From positions 930,001 to 994,000 of the forward strand of contig NZ_CP058557.1 of NCBI RefSeq assembly GCF_018141165.1: DNA of 64,000 nucleotides, written 5' to 3'. This DNA comes from Alkaliphilus sp. B6464 (GTDB taxonomy: Bacteria; Bacillota; Clostridia; Peptostreptococcales; Natronincolaceae). Positions 17,718 to 26,495 of the stretch are shown here, in pieces (within the stretch, counting starts at the first letter, position 1; each line of letters begins with the position of its first letter). The notes below the pieces were generated by a model that did not search any database, was not told the origin of the DNA, and saw only the letters and a list, made by a program, of their open reading frames with translations. The position numbers and the translations under genes are program-made.

Positions 17718-17767
17718 AAAAACAGGAACTTTTCTTCTACAATATTAAGAAGAGTTCCTGCTTTTTA
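17715..17767. terminator. Bidirectional terminator between ger operon and lipoprotein
   Basis: CAGGAACTTTTCTTCT pairs imperfectly with AAGAAGAGTTCCTG. There is an A-run before and a T-run after, so it can stop both converging transcripts. A similar hairpin follows the calcium ATPase. Confidence 0.88.
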
Positions 17768-17800
17768 TATAATGATTATTAAATTAAGCTTTGTAAAAAA

Positions 17801-18982
17801 TTACTCGATTACTGGTATTAAATCGTTAAAATATAAAGCATTTTCAGCATTTACATCAGGCATTGTAATATTTATATCTTTATTATTAATGTTATAAATA
17901 TTTGTTTTAAACTTTATGCCTAATTTTATTATAGGTGCTTTTTCACCTAACATAGATTTTCCAGCTATATCAGTATTAATAAAAGTTTTTTCTATAGAAC
18001 CTAAGTCAATGTTTAGGTCAATTACTCCTTCTTCATGAGTAATATATCCATCTTTATTTATACCATACTCTATAGTAATACCATTATCTCCTAAAACCTT
18101 CACTTTATCGAATTTATCCATAAACTCATTAAATTTCTTCTTTAGTTCTGGAACCTCTTCTTCAAACTTATTTAATCCTTGATTAAATTCTTCTTTAGCT
18201 GATAGTTTTTCACTTTCTTCTATCTCTACAATATCCATTACTGAATTCATATAGTCTTTTATAAATTCAACAGCATCTTTATTATCTAATAAATCGTTTA
18301 CTGAATATCTAATAAGCTTTTTAAAAGCAGCATCATCTAGCTTTACTTCATATATAGATAATGACTCACCATCAACAGTCTTTTTACCTTTAGAATTTAT
18401 CATTTTAAATCCAGGGTCAAAGTCTAGGTAGTGCTCCTTTACAAAATCAGTTAGTTTTGCTTCAATGTCTTTTCCAAGCTTAGCAAACTTACTGAAATCA
18501 ACCTCTTCTTGACCTGCATTCATCATCTTACCTATGTCATATACTATGTATTCCTTGCTTTCGCTCTCTGGAGATAATGATGCCATCATAAGCTGAGGCA
18601 TCTTAATGATTTCTATCATCTTAGGTGTCTCACCAGACATATCAGCATCAATCCATACCTGCATATCCATTTGCATACCGCCAAAGTTTACTCCTACTTT
18701 TGCTTCTGCCTTAGTTGCTGTTTTGTCTTTATTCAAGATCGCTTTTTGATGTGCATTAACTTTTAATCCATTAATCATGTTTACTATTTGTTTTGCCATT
18801 TCTTGATCTTCTTCTGAAAGATTGTCAACATCTACAGTAAAACTAATATCAGTTTTACTCTCCATAGATGTTATATCTTTAGATTTCTCGAAAGCCTGAT
18901 ATAGTTTTAATTCGTCACTTGTACATCCAACAAAAAGCATTGATACTACTAACAATAGTGATACAATTGATATTTTTTTCAT
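17801..18982 (-). CDS. Uncharacterised lipoprotein
   Basis: A 393-residue secreted lipoprotein. The signal peptide MKKISIVSLLLVVSMLFVGC ends with the lipobox cysteine at residue 20. The mature part is rich in charged residues and beta-type segments. It resembles clostridial lipoproteins of unknown function that show distant similarity to LppX/LolA-like folds; I cannot assign one. It is a single gene with its own terminator, converging on the ger operon. No catalytic motif was seen. Confidence 0.75.
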   Translation of the reverse strand: MKKISIVSLLLVVSMLFVGCTSDELKLYQAFEKSKDITSMESKTDISFTVDVDNLSEEDQEMAKQIVNMINGLKVNAHQKAILNKDKTATKAEAKVGVNFGGMQMDMQVWIDADMSGETPKMIEIIKMPQLMMASLSPESESKEYIVYDIGKMMNAGQEEVDFSKFAKLGKDIEAKLTDFVKEHYLDFDPGFKMINSKGKKTVDGESLSIYEVKLDDAAFKKLIRYSVNDLLDNKDAVEFIKDYMNSVMDIVEIEESEKLSAKEEFNQGLNKFEEEVPELKKKFNEFMDKFDKVKVLGDNGITIEYGINKDGYITHEEGVIDLNIDLGSIEKTFINTDIAGKSMLGEKAPIIKLGIKFKTNIYNINNKDINITMPDVNAENALYFNDLIPVIE

Positions 18983-19159
18983 TTATGTCCCTCCCATATT
19001 ATATATGTATTCCTATAATTATACACCATATTCATCATATTACAATTTAACCTATTTTTCAATTAAAAATAAAAAAAGGTTACAGATTAGGAAATTCGAA
19101 CTACTTAAGTCATTTTATTAAGACATTCTTAATTAGAAGTGTATATTACTAAAATTTAT

Positions 19160-19198
19160 AAGCCACAGAAACCTTAGTTGCTATGGCTTATGTGGCTT
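19160..19198 (-). terminator. Weak hairpin after the tlpA-like gene
   Basis: AAGCCACA and TGTGGCTT form an 8-bp stem with a large loop, followed on the minus strand by a T-rich stretch. It is the only candidate terminator for the ccdA-tlpA pair. Confidence 0.4.
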
Positions 19199-19229
19199 GA
19201 AATTAGAGGTTAATAAACATAGCTTTCCT

Positions 19230-19817
19230 TTATTTGTTTTCCCTAATATGCTGTAAAGCTTGATTCATCTGCTCATATGTCATCATTCCTGGTACTGCCC
19301 CTTGAAAAATACCTTCTTCATCTACAAAATATGATGCAGGGTATCCACCTACTAGGTAAGTTCTAGCTATAGTCCCATCCTCATCTAAAACTACTTCAAA
19401 ATCATATCCGCCTTCTTTAATATATTTTTCTACAGTTTCTTTATGTTCCATTACATTTACTGCTAAAACAACTAAATCTTCATTCTCCTTATCTAGTTTT
19501 TGTAAATCTGGCATTTCTATGTCGCAGTACACACACCAGGTTGCCCAGAAGTTTATAAGAACTATCTTACCTCTATAGTCTTGTAAGGATATTTCTTCCC
19601 CATCTAAATTTCTAAGAATAAAGTTTGGCGCTTCTTTTCCAACTTCTATTTCAAATACCTGCTTTTCTTGGCTTGCAACCTGATCTTCCTCATTTCTTTC
19701 CTCAACAGCATTATCTTGTGGTGGAATAACTTCTACTTTTTTTCCCATTGTCAAATAGTATAATCCTGCAAGCAATACTCCAATAAGAATTATTATTCCT
19801 ATGCTTTTTTTATTCAC
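19230..19817 (-). CDS. Membrane-anchored thioredoxin-like protein (TlpA/ResA family)
   Basis: A 195-residue thiol-disulfide oxidoreductase acting outside the membrane. It has an N-terminal anchor helix (about residues 5-23), then a thioredoxin fold with the active site WATWCVYCDIEMP and the cis-Pro region VGGYPASYFVD near residue 155. It lies 12 bases after ccdA, so CcdA very likely supplies its electrons. No cytochrome c genes are near, so the client may be another extracytoplasmic reductase or a spore or envelope protein. Confidence 0.9.
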   Translation of the reverse strand: MNKKSIGIIILIGVLLAGLYYLTMGKKVEVIPPQDNAVEERNEEDQVASQEKQVFEIEVGKEAPNFILRNLDGEEISLQDYRGKIVLINFWATWCVYCDIEMPDLQKLDKENEDLVVLAVNVMEHKETVEKYIKEGGYDFEVVLDEDGTIARTYLVGGYPASYFVDEEGIFQGAVPGMMTYEQMNQALQHIRENK

Positions 19818-19829
19818 TATGTGGCCTCC

Positions 19830-20525
19830 TTATATTAATAATCTACTTATATTTACAATCTTATTTAGAAATACTAGAGTTCCAAAAATTATCATAATAA
19901 GCCCACTAATTTTAGGAATATATATTATGAACTTTTCTGCTCTAGTAATAAATTTGCTAAATACATTTATAAATAATGCAGTTAATATAAAAGGTATTGC
20001 CATACCAATAGAGTATATTAATAGTAGATAAATCCCTTTTGAAACAGTAGCTGCTCCCCCTGCATAAACAAGTATAGATGCTAATACCGGACCAAAACAC
20101 GGTGTCCAGCCAGCAGCAAAAGCCATACCCATTAAAATTGAACTAAACCAGTTAGTAATTTTTCTAGGTGCTTTAATTCGTTTTTCCATATTTAAAAACC
20201 TTAAATTTATAATACCAATCATTTTCAAACCAAAAACTATTATGAGAATACCACTAATCCTAGAAAACATTTCTTTATTTCTTATAAAGATTTTTCCTAG
20301 GAAACTAGCAGATGTCCCCATTGTTATAAAAATAATTGTAAATCCTATAACAAAACCAACGGTTCTTTTTAGTGCGAATAACCTTTTTGTCTCAAGTTCA
20401 TTTTCCATACTAACTCCAGTAATATACATTATATATGCTGGAATTAGCGGAAGTATACACGGTGAAAAAAAGGACAAAAATCCAGCTCCAAAAGCTATTG
20501 ATAATGAAACATTTCCTAAATCCAT
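19830..20525 (-). CDS. ccdA: CcdA-family thiol-disulfide electron carrier
   Basis: A 231-residue protein with six hydrophobic helices that carries reducing power from cytoplasmic thioredoxin across the membrane. The two conserved cysteine regions are visible: FFSPCILPLIPAY in the first helix and GWTPCFGPVLASIL in the fourth. It is translated just ahead of the TlpA/ResA-like gene, the usual partner arrangement. Confidence 0.93.
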   Translation of the reverse strand: MDLGNVSLSIAFGAGFLSFFSPCILPLIPAYIMYITGVSMENELETKRLFALKRTVGFVIGFTIIFITMGTSASFLGKIFIRNKEMFSRISGILIIVFGLKMIGIINLRFLNMEKRIKAPRKITNWFSSILMGMAFAAGWTPCFGPVLASILVYAGGAATVSKGIYLLLIYSIGMAIPFILTALFINVFSKFITRAEKFIIYIPKISGLIMIIFGTLVFLNKIVNISRLLI

Positions 20526-20643
20526 ATCTCCCCTCCTAAAACATAAAATAAACGATAATAATTATTATAACATAATGATTATTTTAATATGATAACTATT
20601 TTCTATGTTATATATTATATTACTTCCTTTTTGTCTACTATCC

Positions 20644-20724
20644 TTAATTCATATAACTATATTCTTCTTCATCAACAGATAGCCTATGGGTAATAATATC
20701 TGTAGCGTCAAGCTTTACTTGTTC
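20644..20724 (-). pseudogene. Possible zinc alcohol dehydrogenase C-terminal remnant
   Basis: One minus-strand frame reads KLDATDIITHRLSVDEEEY and ends at a stop codon at 20644. The pattern resembles the last part of medium-chain zinc dehydrogenases (a short helix, then ITHR, then the tail). There is no start and the frame breaks upstream, so at most about 26 codons survive. The rest of the 20526-20916 gap holds only an imperfect AT-rich hairpin near 20811-20855. Confidence 0.35.
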
Positions 20725-20916
20725 GGTTAGTTTTTACTATAGCATCTGTATTAAAGGGTTAATTTACCTAAATAAATCCAACTGCTTTTTCTCTTTAATC
20801 TATTGTCATAGAAGCATTCTATATATTGATGTACAATTATAGAATGTTTCTATATTTATTTACTCATATTGCAGCCTATGATAAAATAAAAAAGTCAAAT
20901 CACTAATATATACTAT

Positions 20917-20993
20917 GTTCCATTAGCTCAGCTGGCTAGAGCACCTGACTCTTAATCAGGGGGTCCAGGGTTCGAATCCCTGATGGAATACCA
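20917..20993 (+). tRNA. tRNA-Lys (CTT)
   Basis: A cloverleaf folds from GTTCCAT at the 5' end to ATGGAAT, discriminator A and an encoded CCA. The D-arm AGCTCAGCTGGCTAGAGC is typical, the anticodon loop CTCTTAA gives anticodon CTT, and the T-arm holds GGTTCGAATCC. An intrinsic terminator follows. Confidence 0.97.
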
Positions 20994-21001
20994 AAAGATG
21001 A

Positions 21002-21029
21002 AACCACCAATAAAAAGGTGGTTTTTTTA
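21002..21029 (+). terminator. tRNA-Lys terminator
   Basis: ACCACC and GGTGGT form a short stem followed by seven T residues, directly after the tRNA. Confidence 0.85.
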
Positions 21030-21227
21030 TTTGTAACTAAAAATTACTCATAAAAATATAGATTTAAACATAGAGTTAATAGAGAAAACTTTATTAAAAA
21101 AGCTTACAAAAAGGACAACCCTTTATAACTTTAGTATTTAATAATCACTCAATATAATTATAATTCCTTGTATAGCTAAGCGATATCTCATGTATTAGTT
21201 TACTATTAAAGATTAGGAGGCATGATG

Positions 21228-23990
21228 ATGTATTTCAATGAAGAAAAATCAGAAGTTCTAAAGAAACTTATGACTGATGAAAACCAAGGATTAAATGAAA
21301 GTGAAGTTAAGATAAGACAAGAAAAGTATGGTTTTAATGAATTTTCAAAAGGTAAGAAAAGATCTCCATGGGATGGCTTCTTTGATCCTATGATGATTAT
21401 ACTTTTAATTTCTGCTATTATTAGTGCATTAGTTGGTGAATACATAGATGCAATTGGTATAATGTTTGCCATAGTATTAAGTACTACAATAGGGGTCATA
21501 ACAGAAGATAGATCTAAAAAAGCCGCAGAAGCATTGTCCAAGATTACAGATAACATTACTGTTAAATGTATACGGGATGGAGAAGTAAAGCTGGTATTAA
21601 AAAATAATTTAGTTCCAGGAGATATAGTATTGCTTGAAACAGGAAGCATGGTTCCCGCTGATGGAAGACTCTTGGAATCCATAGAACTTAAGGTTAGAGA
21701 GGACATGCTAACTGGTGAGTCCGATGATGTTAACAAGTGCGGAGATAAAGTTATAGAAATAGAAAGAATTGATTCTCATGGAAATGTGGTAATACAGGAA
21801 CCTGTACCTGCGAAACAAATCAACATGGTATTTGGCGGTACTTTAATTGCATATGGTAGAGGAAAAATGGTGGTAACGTCAATTGGGGATTTAACTCAAA
21901 TAGGTAAAATTGCCCAAAGTCTATACGATAACGACAATAATGAAACTCCGTTACAAATAAAGTTAGGACACTTAGGTGAAAAAATCGCTAAAATATCCGG
22001 TTCAATAGCAGGTATGTTATTTATATACATGATTTTCAAAATGATAATAAGTAAAGCGCTACATTTAGATATATCGGGTATATTACCTTTCTTGAAGTCT
22101 ATGGAACCTGTTAAAAGTGCATTTGTAGTTTGCGTTGCCCTTATGGTTGCAGCTGTTCCTGAAGGATTACCAACGATGATAAATATGACCCTTGCAATTA
22201 CAATGCAAAAAATGGCTAAAATAAATGCATTAGTTACAAAAAAAGAAGCCTGTGAAACTATAGGTTCCGTTTCAGTTATTTGTTCAGACAAAACAGGAAC
22301 ATTAACTCAAAATAAAATGACTGTGGATAAAGTATTTATAAATGGAGCATTTGTTGAAGAATATGATAGGAATGAAAGCTACTTTGTAGATAACTGTATT
22401 ATAAATTCAACCGCAGATATAATCTACGAAAACAATCAATGGAATTACATGGGAAGTGCTACCGAATGTGCATTGTTGCTTTATTTAAAGGACAAGCAAT
22501 ACTACAAATACCGCAAAATAAAATCCATATTACACCAAATTCCCTTCACATCAAAGGCAAAGAGAATGGATACAATTATTCAAGATGGCAGAAACCATGT
22601 GCTTTTGTCTAAGGGGGCCCCAGAAATTATTTTAGAATCCTGTGATTATGAATATATTGATGGACAAATACTAAGGCTTACAAGTAAAAGAAAGGAATTT
22701 ATTACTCAGCAGATTAAAAAACTTCAAACTCAATCTATGAGAGTATTAGGTTTTGCCTATAAAAATATGAGTAGTGTACATAGAGAAGTAGCCATAAGCT
22801 CCAATGCCTATGAACAAATAGCTGTAACAGTTGATGGATACAACTTTGAAAAAGGTCTAATATTCACCGGATTTGTAGGTATTAAAGATCCTCTAAGACC
22901 AGATGTTAAAGAAGCTATTGATATTGCTAAAGAAGCAGGCATTACCACTAAAATGCTAACTGGCGACAATATTAACACTGCTGTAGCTATAGGAAATGAG
23001 CTAGGATTATTGGATAATAATCATAGGGCTGTTGAATCTAGCTTTATAGATGCACTGTCCTATAGCCAATTAAAGGAAGAATTAAAGACAATATCAATAG
23101 TTGCTAGATCGAAGCCAGAAACCAAGATGAGAATAGTTCAAGCTCTTCAAGATAATGGGGAGGTTGTAGCTGTAACCGGAGATGGTATAAATGATGCTCC
23201 AGCACTATCCAAGGCAGATGTTGGTATATCTATGGGCATTGCAGGTACAGAGGTGGCAAAAAAGGCTGCTAGTATAATTTTAGCTGATGATAGTTTCAGT
23301 ACCATAGTGAGGGGAATTCAGTGGGGAAGAGGAATATATGAAAACTTTCAAAGGTTTATTCAATTTCAGATTACAGTCAATATTGTGGCCTTTTTAGTCG
23401 CAATATTATCACAAATATTAGGAAAAGAAATGCCCTTTACTACTATTCAATTATTATGGGTAAATATAATAATGGACGGTCCACCAGCCCTATCTTTAGG
23501 TCTAGAGCCTGTTAGAAAAAATGTATTGAAAAGAAAACCTATTAAAAGAGATAGCAGTATAATAACAAAAACTATGCTTAAGACTATGATTGCAAATGCA
23601 TGCTTAATTACTTCTCTATTATTAATACAAATGTTTTTTAATCCATTAGGTGTATCAACAAGCGTCTTTAGTAGGAATGGAAAATTTGTAGCTAATGAAA
23701 TGCAAACTGCTTTGTTCGCCCTATTTGTATTTAGTGTGTTATTTAATGCTCTTAATTGTAGAGAATTTGGGTTAAACAGTATAATACCCAATCTTACAAA
23801 GAACACTATAGCTATAAAAATCATACTAGGTACTGGGTGTGCACAAATCGTACTTATGGAATTGTATAATAATTTTTTTAATACGGTCCCTATAGATTGG
23901 ATTCTCTGGACAAAAATAATACTTATGGCCTCATCTGTTATTTGGATTAATGAGATTTTTAAGCTTGTTATAAGAACTATACGTTCTTAG
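21228..23990 (+). CDS. Calcium-transporting P-type ATPase (P2 type)
   Basis: A 920-residue cation pump that exports Ca2+ using ATP. The actuator motif is TGES (near residue 165). PEGLP follows in helix 4, then the phosphorylation motif CSDKTGTLTQNKM, the nucleotide-binding KGAPE and the hinge TGDGINDAPAL. The C-terminal helices carry the VNIIMDGPPALSLGLEP pattern of PMCA/SERCA-like bacterial pumps. Three ATGs follow AGGAGG closely (21222, 21225, 21228); the third has the usual spacing. It is a single gene with its own terminator. Confidence 0.93.
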   Translation: MYFNEEKSEVLKKLMTDENQGLNESEVKIRQEKYGFNEFSKGKKRSPWDGFFDPMMIILLISAIISALVGEYIDAIGIMFAIVLSTTIGVITEDRSKKAAEALSKITDNITVKCIRDGEVKLVLKNNLVPGDIVLLETGSMVPADGRLLESIELKVREDMLTGESDDVNKCGDKVIEIERIDSHGNVVIQEPVPAKQINMVFGGTLIAYGRGKMVVTSIGDLTQIGKIAQSLYDNDNNETPLQIKLGHLGEKIAKISGSIAGMLFIYMIFKMIISKALHLDISGILPFLKSMEPVKSAFVVCVALMVAAVPEGLPTMINMTLAITMQKMAKINALVTKKEACETIGSVSVICSDKTGTLTQNKMTVDKVFINGAFVEEYDRNESYFVDNCIINSTADIIYENNQWNYMGSATECALLLYLKDKQYYKYRKIKSILHQIPFTSKAKRMDTIIQDGRNHVLLSKGAPEIILESCDYEYIDGQILRLTSKRKEFITQQIKKLQTQSMRVLGFAYKNMSSVHREVAISSNAYEQIAVTVDGYNFEKGLIFTGFVGIKDPLRPDVKEAIDIAKEAGITTKMLTGDNINTAVAIGNELGLLDNNHRAVESSFIDALSYSQLKEELKTISIVARSKPETKMRIVQALQDNGEVVAVTGDGINDAPALSKADVGISMGIAGTEVAKKAASIILADDSFSTIVRGIQWGRGIYENFQRFIQFQITVNIVAFLVAILSQILGKEMPFTTIQLLWVNIIMDGPPALSLGLEPVRKNVLKRKPIKRDSSIITKTMLKTMIANACLITSLLLIQMFFNPLGVSTSVFSRNGKFVANEMQTALFALFVFSVLFNALNCREFGLNSIIPNLTKNTIAIKIILGTGCAQIVLMELYNNFFNTVPIDWILWTKIILMASSVIWINEIFKLVIRTIRS

Positions 23991-24001
23991 ACGATAAAAA
24001 A

Positions 24002-24047
24002 GCAGGAACCTTTCTTATTATATATGAAAAGAGTTTCTGCTTCTTTA
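24002..24047 (+). terminator. Terminator of the calcium ATPase
   Basis: GCAGGAAC..TTTCTT pairs with AAAAGAGTTTCTGC, followed by TTCTTTATT. The stem closely resembles the one at 17715-17767. Confidence 0.8.
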
Positions 24048-24120
24048 TTGTTATTTATATAAAAAATAATATATTATAATTAATTCTAGTACCTTTAAAT
24101 ACTATTTAACTCCAATTATT

Positions 24121-24972
24121 CTAGAGAATTAGATACATCTCATATTGAGATATTTCTTCTTTTTTAAAATTATTGCGCTTTACAAATCCAGCTAAGTTAG
24201 CATTATTAGGAAAGCTAATACTTAACTGCTTTAAGTTAAGCTCTATTAATGCTTTTCTAAGCATATTTCTTGCAATTCCTTTATGTCTTTCTGAAGGTTT
24301 TGTCCAAATAAAATAGATTTTTCCATTTGTGCTTAAGCTTAAGGCTCCTATAATCTCTGAATCTTTGTAAACTCCATAATGAACTAAGCCATCCAGTCTC
24401 TCAATATAATCAAAATCATTTTGCCAATTAATATGTGTGTCCTTTAATTGATTTGATAAGCTCTTAATAGCATTAAAAGAAATCTTTTTAATTTCTATTA
24501 AATCGTCTATCTCTTTATTTATATCTTTATTATTTTGACATGTATAGTAATTAATATCGTAAACTTTTTCATACCCTAGATTTCTATAAAAGTTTATTGC
24601 TCTATCATTTCCTACAATTACTTCTAAAAACATCTGTTTACAATTATTATCTATAGCTACCTTCCTATGTAATTCAAAAAGCTTTTTACTTACACCTTTA
24701 CCCCGATAGTCAGGATGAATAGAAAGGGTCCCGCAACGAAGGGTTTTGACACCTTCATAATTTTTAATCCCTCCTAAAATCACTCCAATTGGCATACCTT
24801 GATAGAATGCAATATATGAGTATTCCAGTTGATTACCTTCAGGTCCAAAAAAACGTTGTAAAAATATTTCCTTAGACATCTCTATTTTGATAATATAATC
24901 AGAAAAACCTATTTGAAATGCATTGTATATACTCTCAAGTTCTACAGTACTACAGCAATCATATGTTATCAT
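24121..24972 (-). CDS. Two-domain GNAT N-acetyltransferase
   Basis: A 283-residue protein with two GNAT units. The N-terminal one has the acetyl-CoA loop HPDYRGKGVSKKLF at about residue 93 and NFYRNLGYEKVYD at about 128. The C-terminal one has TKPSERHKGIARNMLRKAL near 235 and FVKRNNFKK near 267. It lies one base after the TetR-family gene, so the two are co-transcribed. The substrate is unknown; a regulated resistance or detoxification function is plausible but unproven. Confidence 0.85.
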   Translation of the reverse strand: MITYDCCSTVELESIYNAFQIGFSDYIIKIEMSKEIFLQRFFGPEGNQLEYSYIAFYQGMPIGVILGGIKNYEGVKTLRCGTLSIHPDYRGKGVSKKLFELHRKVAIDNNCKQMFLEVIVGNDRAINFYRNLGYEKVYDINYYTCQNNKDINKEIDDLIEIKKISFNAIKSLSNQLKDTHINWQNDFDYIERLDGLVHYGVYKDSEIIGALSLSTNGKIYFIWTKPSERHKGIARNMLRKALIELNLKQLSISFPNNANLAGFVKRNNFKKEEISQYEMYLIL

Positions 24973-24973
24973 A

Positions 24974-25582
24974 TTAATCCTCCTTTTCTATTTTTCTTAA
25001 AATCATGTCTGTATAGTTCTCAACTACTTCATAGGTTATTTCAATTCCCATTATACAGCTAGTGAATCCGATTCCATCCATTGTTGATAATATAATATAA
25101 ACCATCGATGGTATATCAATATCCTCTTGGAATTCCCCATGATCAACTCCTTGTTTTAAGATTTTGGATAGATCGTCATAAAATAGATGATATCTTTTCT
25201 TTGCCTTATCAGACATATTAGGATTTCTAGCAAGTACAGACCAAAACTCAAATGTAAATCGAGCCATCCTCTGATGCTTATCTTCAAATAAACCTATTAA
25301 AGTCCAATGAATATAATTAATTATTTTATCTCTATTAGACATATCTTTCGGGAAACTTTCGATCAATCTATGTCTTTGTTCAAATCTATTTTCAGCAATC
25401 TCTAAAAAAATCTCCTCTTTACTCTTAAAATAATTATAGATTCCCCCTTTACTAATTCCGGATGCATTTACAATATCATCTATTGTAGTCTGTGCGTATC
25501 CACTTTCTGCAAAAACTTCAAATGCACACTGAATTATTTTATTTTTTCTAGTCTCTGCTGCTTCTTTACTGATTTTTGGCAT
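24974..25582 (-). CDS. TetR/AcrR-family transcriptional regulator
   Basis: A 202-residue repressor. The N-terminal helix-turn-helix reads IIQCAFEVFAESGYAQTTIDDIVNASGISKGGIYNYFKSKEEIF, a classical TetR pattern. The remainder is the ligand-binding helical domain. A clean ribosome binding site (AGGAGG) precedes the ATG. The palindrome GACCAGTCGGTC about 80 bases upstream is a likely operator, so it should repress itself and the GNAT gene. Confidence 0.93.
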   Translation of the reverse strand: MPKISKEAAETRKNKIIQCAFEVFAESGYAQTTIDDIVNASGISKGGIYNYFKSKEEIFLEIAENRFEQRHRLIESFPKDMSNRDKIINYIHWTLIGLFEDKHQRMARFTFEFWSVLARNPNMSDKAKKRYHLFYDDLSKILKQGVDHGEFQEDIDIPSMVYIILSTMDGIGFTSCIMGIEITYEVVENYTDMILRKIEKED

Positions 25583-25661
25583 AGGGTCCTCCTAAAAATT
25601 AGTTTGATACTCTTGCATAAACCTATATTTGACTTTAAGTTTATATTTATTATCAAAAAAC

Positions 25662-25673
25662 GACCAGTCGGTC
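25662..25673. promoter_or_regulatory. TetR-type operator
   Basis: GACC and GGTC half-sites around four bases (GACCAGTCGGTC on the plus strand) lie in the divergent region ahead of the TetR gene. This GACNNNNNNGTC-like arrangement is common for AcrR/FadR-type regulators. Confidence 0.7.
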
Positions 25674-25827
25674 TTTTATTTGTATTATAAAATATATGAT
25701 CTAATATATACAATAGTAATTTATACATTTTATTACTTTATGTTTTACACGCTAGTGGAATATTCTATCTATTTTAAAATTTTTATATTAAAATAATAAT
25801 TAATAAAAAACTGTAGAGGATGATTTT

Positions 25828-26265
25828 ATGATGGATGAAATAGATAAAAAGATTGTTGAATTATTACAGGATAACTCTCGTATTTCAATTACAGATATTG
25901 GGAAATTAATTAATCTTTCTAGACCAAGCGTTAGTGAAAGAATTGCAAGATTAGTTGAAAAAGGTATTTTAGCAAAATTTACAACCTATGTTCCTGCACA
26001 TATGGTTGGTCATCAAGTTAGTTTCTTTATGGAGATTAGCGATTTAAAGGTTTCCTGCGATAAAATAGTTAACATTCTTCTTTCAAATGAATATGTAACT
26101 GAAGTTCATTGTGTAACTGGTAGTACTAATTATATTGCTAGAGCATCCATGCCAAGTATAGAAATGATGAACGAGTTTCTATCTGAGCTAATGAAATATA
26201 GTCAAGTTGTTACATCAATCATTTTACATTCACCCTTGGCTTATAGACCAATAAAGCCTCTTTAA
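25828..26265 (+). CDS. Lrp/AsnC-family transcriptional regulator
   Basis: A 145-residue regulator with an N-terminal winged helix-turn-helix (IVELLQDNSRISITDIGKLI then LSRPSVSERIARLVEKGI) and a C-terminal RAM-type amino-acid sensing domain (VTEVHCVTGSTNYIARASM). It is divergent from the TetR gene and 230 bases upstream of kynureninase in the same orientation, so it may sense a tryptophan-related amino acid; that is inference. The 26266-26495 gap shows nothing else of note. Confidence 0.93.
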   Translation: MMDEIDKKIVELLQDNSRISITDIGKLINLSRPSVSERIARLVEKGILAKFTTYVPAHMVGHQVSFFMEISDLKVSCDKIVNILLSNEYVTEVHCVTGSTNYIARASMPSIEMMNEFLSELMKYSQVVTSIILHSPLAYRPIKPL

Positions 26266-26495
26266 ACTAAATCTATAAAACCTATATTACTAGAACTTTT
26301 ACTTGAATTTTGATTTAGTAGTCATAAAGTCACTTCTCCTATAATTCTGTATTCCTTCATGTTGTAGATTATCAATAAACAATACCTGCTTTTTGAAGGA
26401 AATGTACTGTAAACTAGTTCAAATCTCTATATTTAAATTCACCTATTTATGTTAGTATTTTTGTATAAAATAAAAACATTAAGGAGGAGTATGTT

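Noticed and set aside
20811-20855. AT-rich inverted repeat as mobile-element end
   Set aside because: No transposase, target duplication or second copy was seen; it may be a simple hairpin.
21206-21736. Minus-strand open frame of 176 codons
   Set aside because: It lies wholly opposite the start of the calcium ATPase and has no ribosome binding site or family match.
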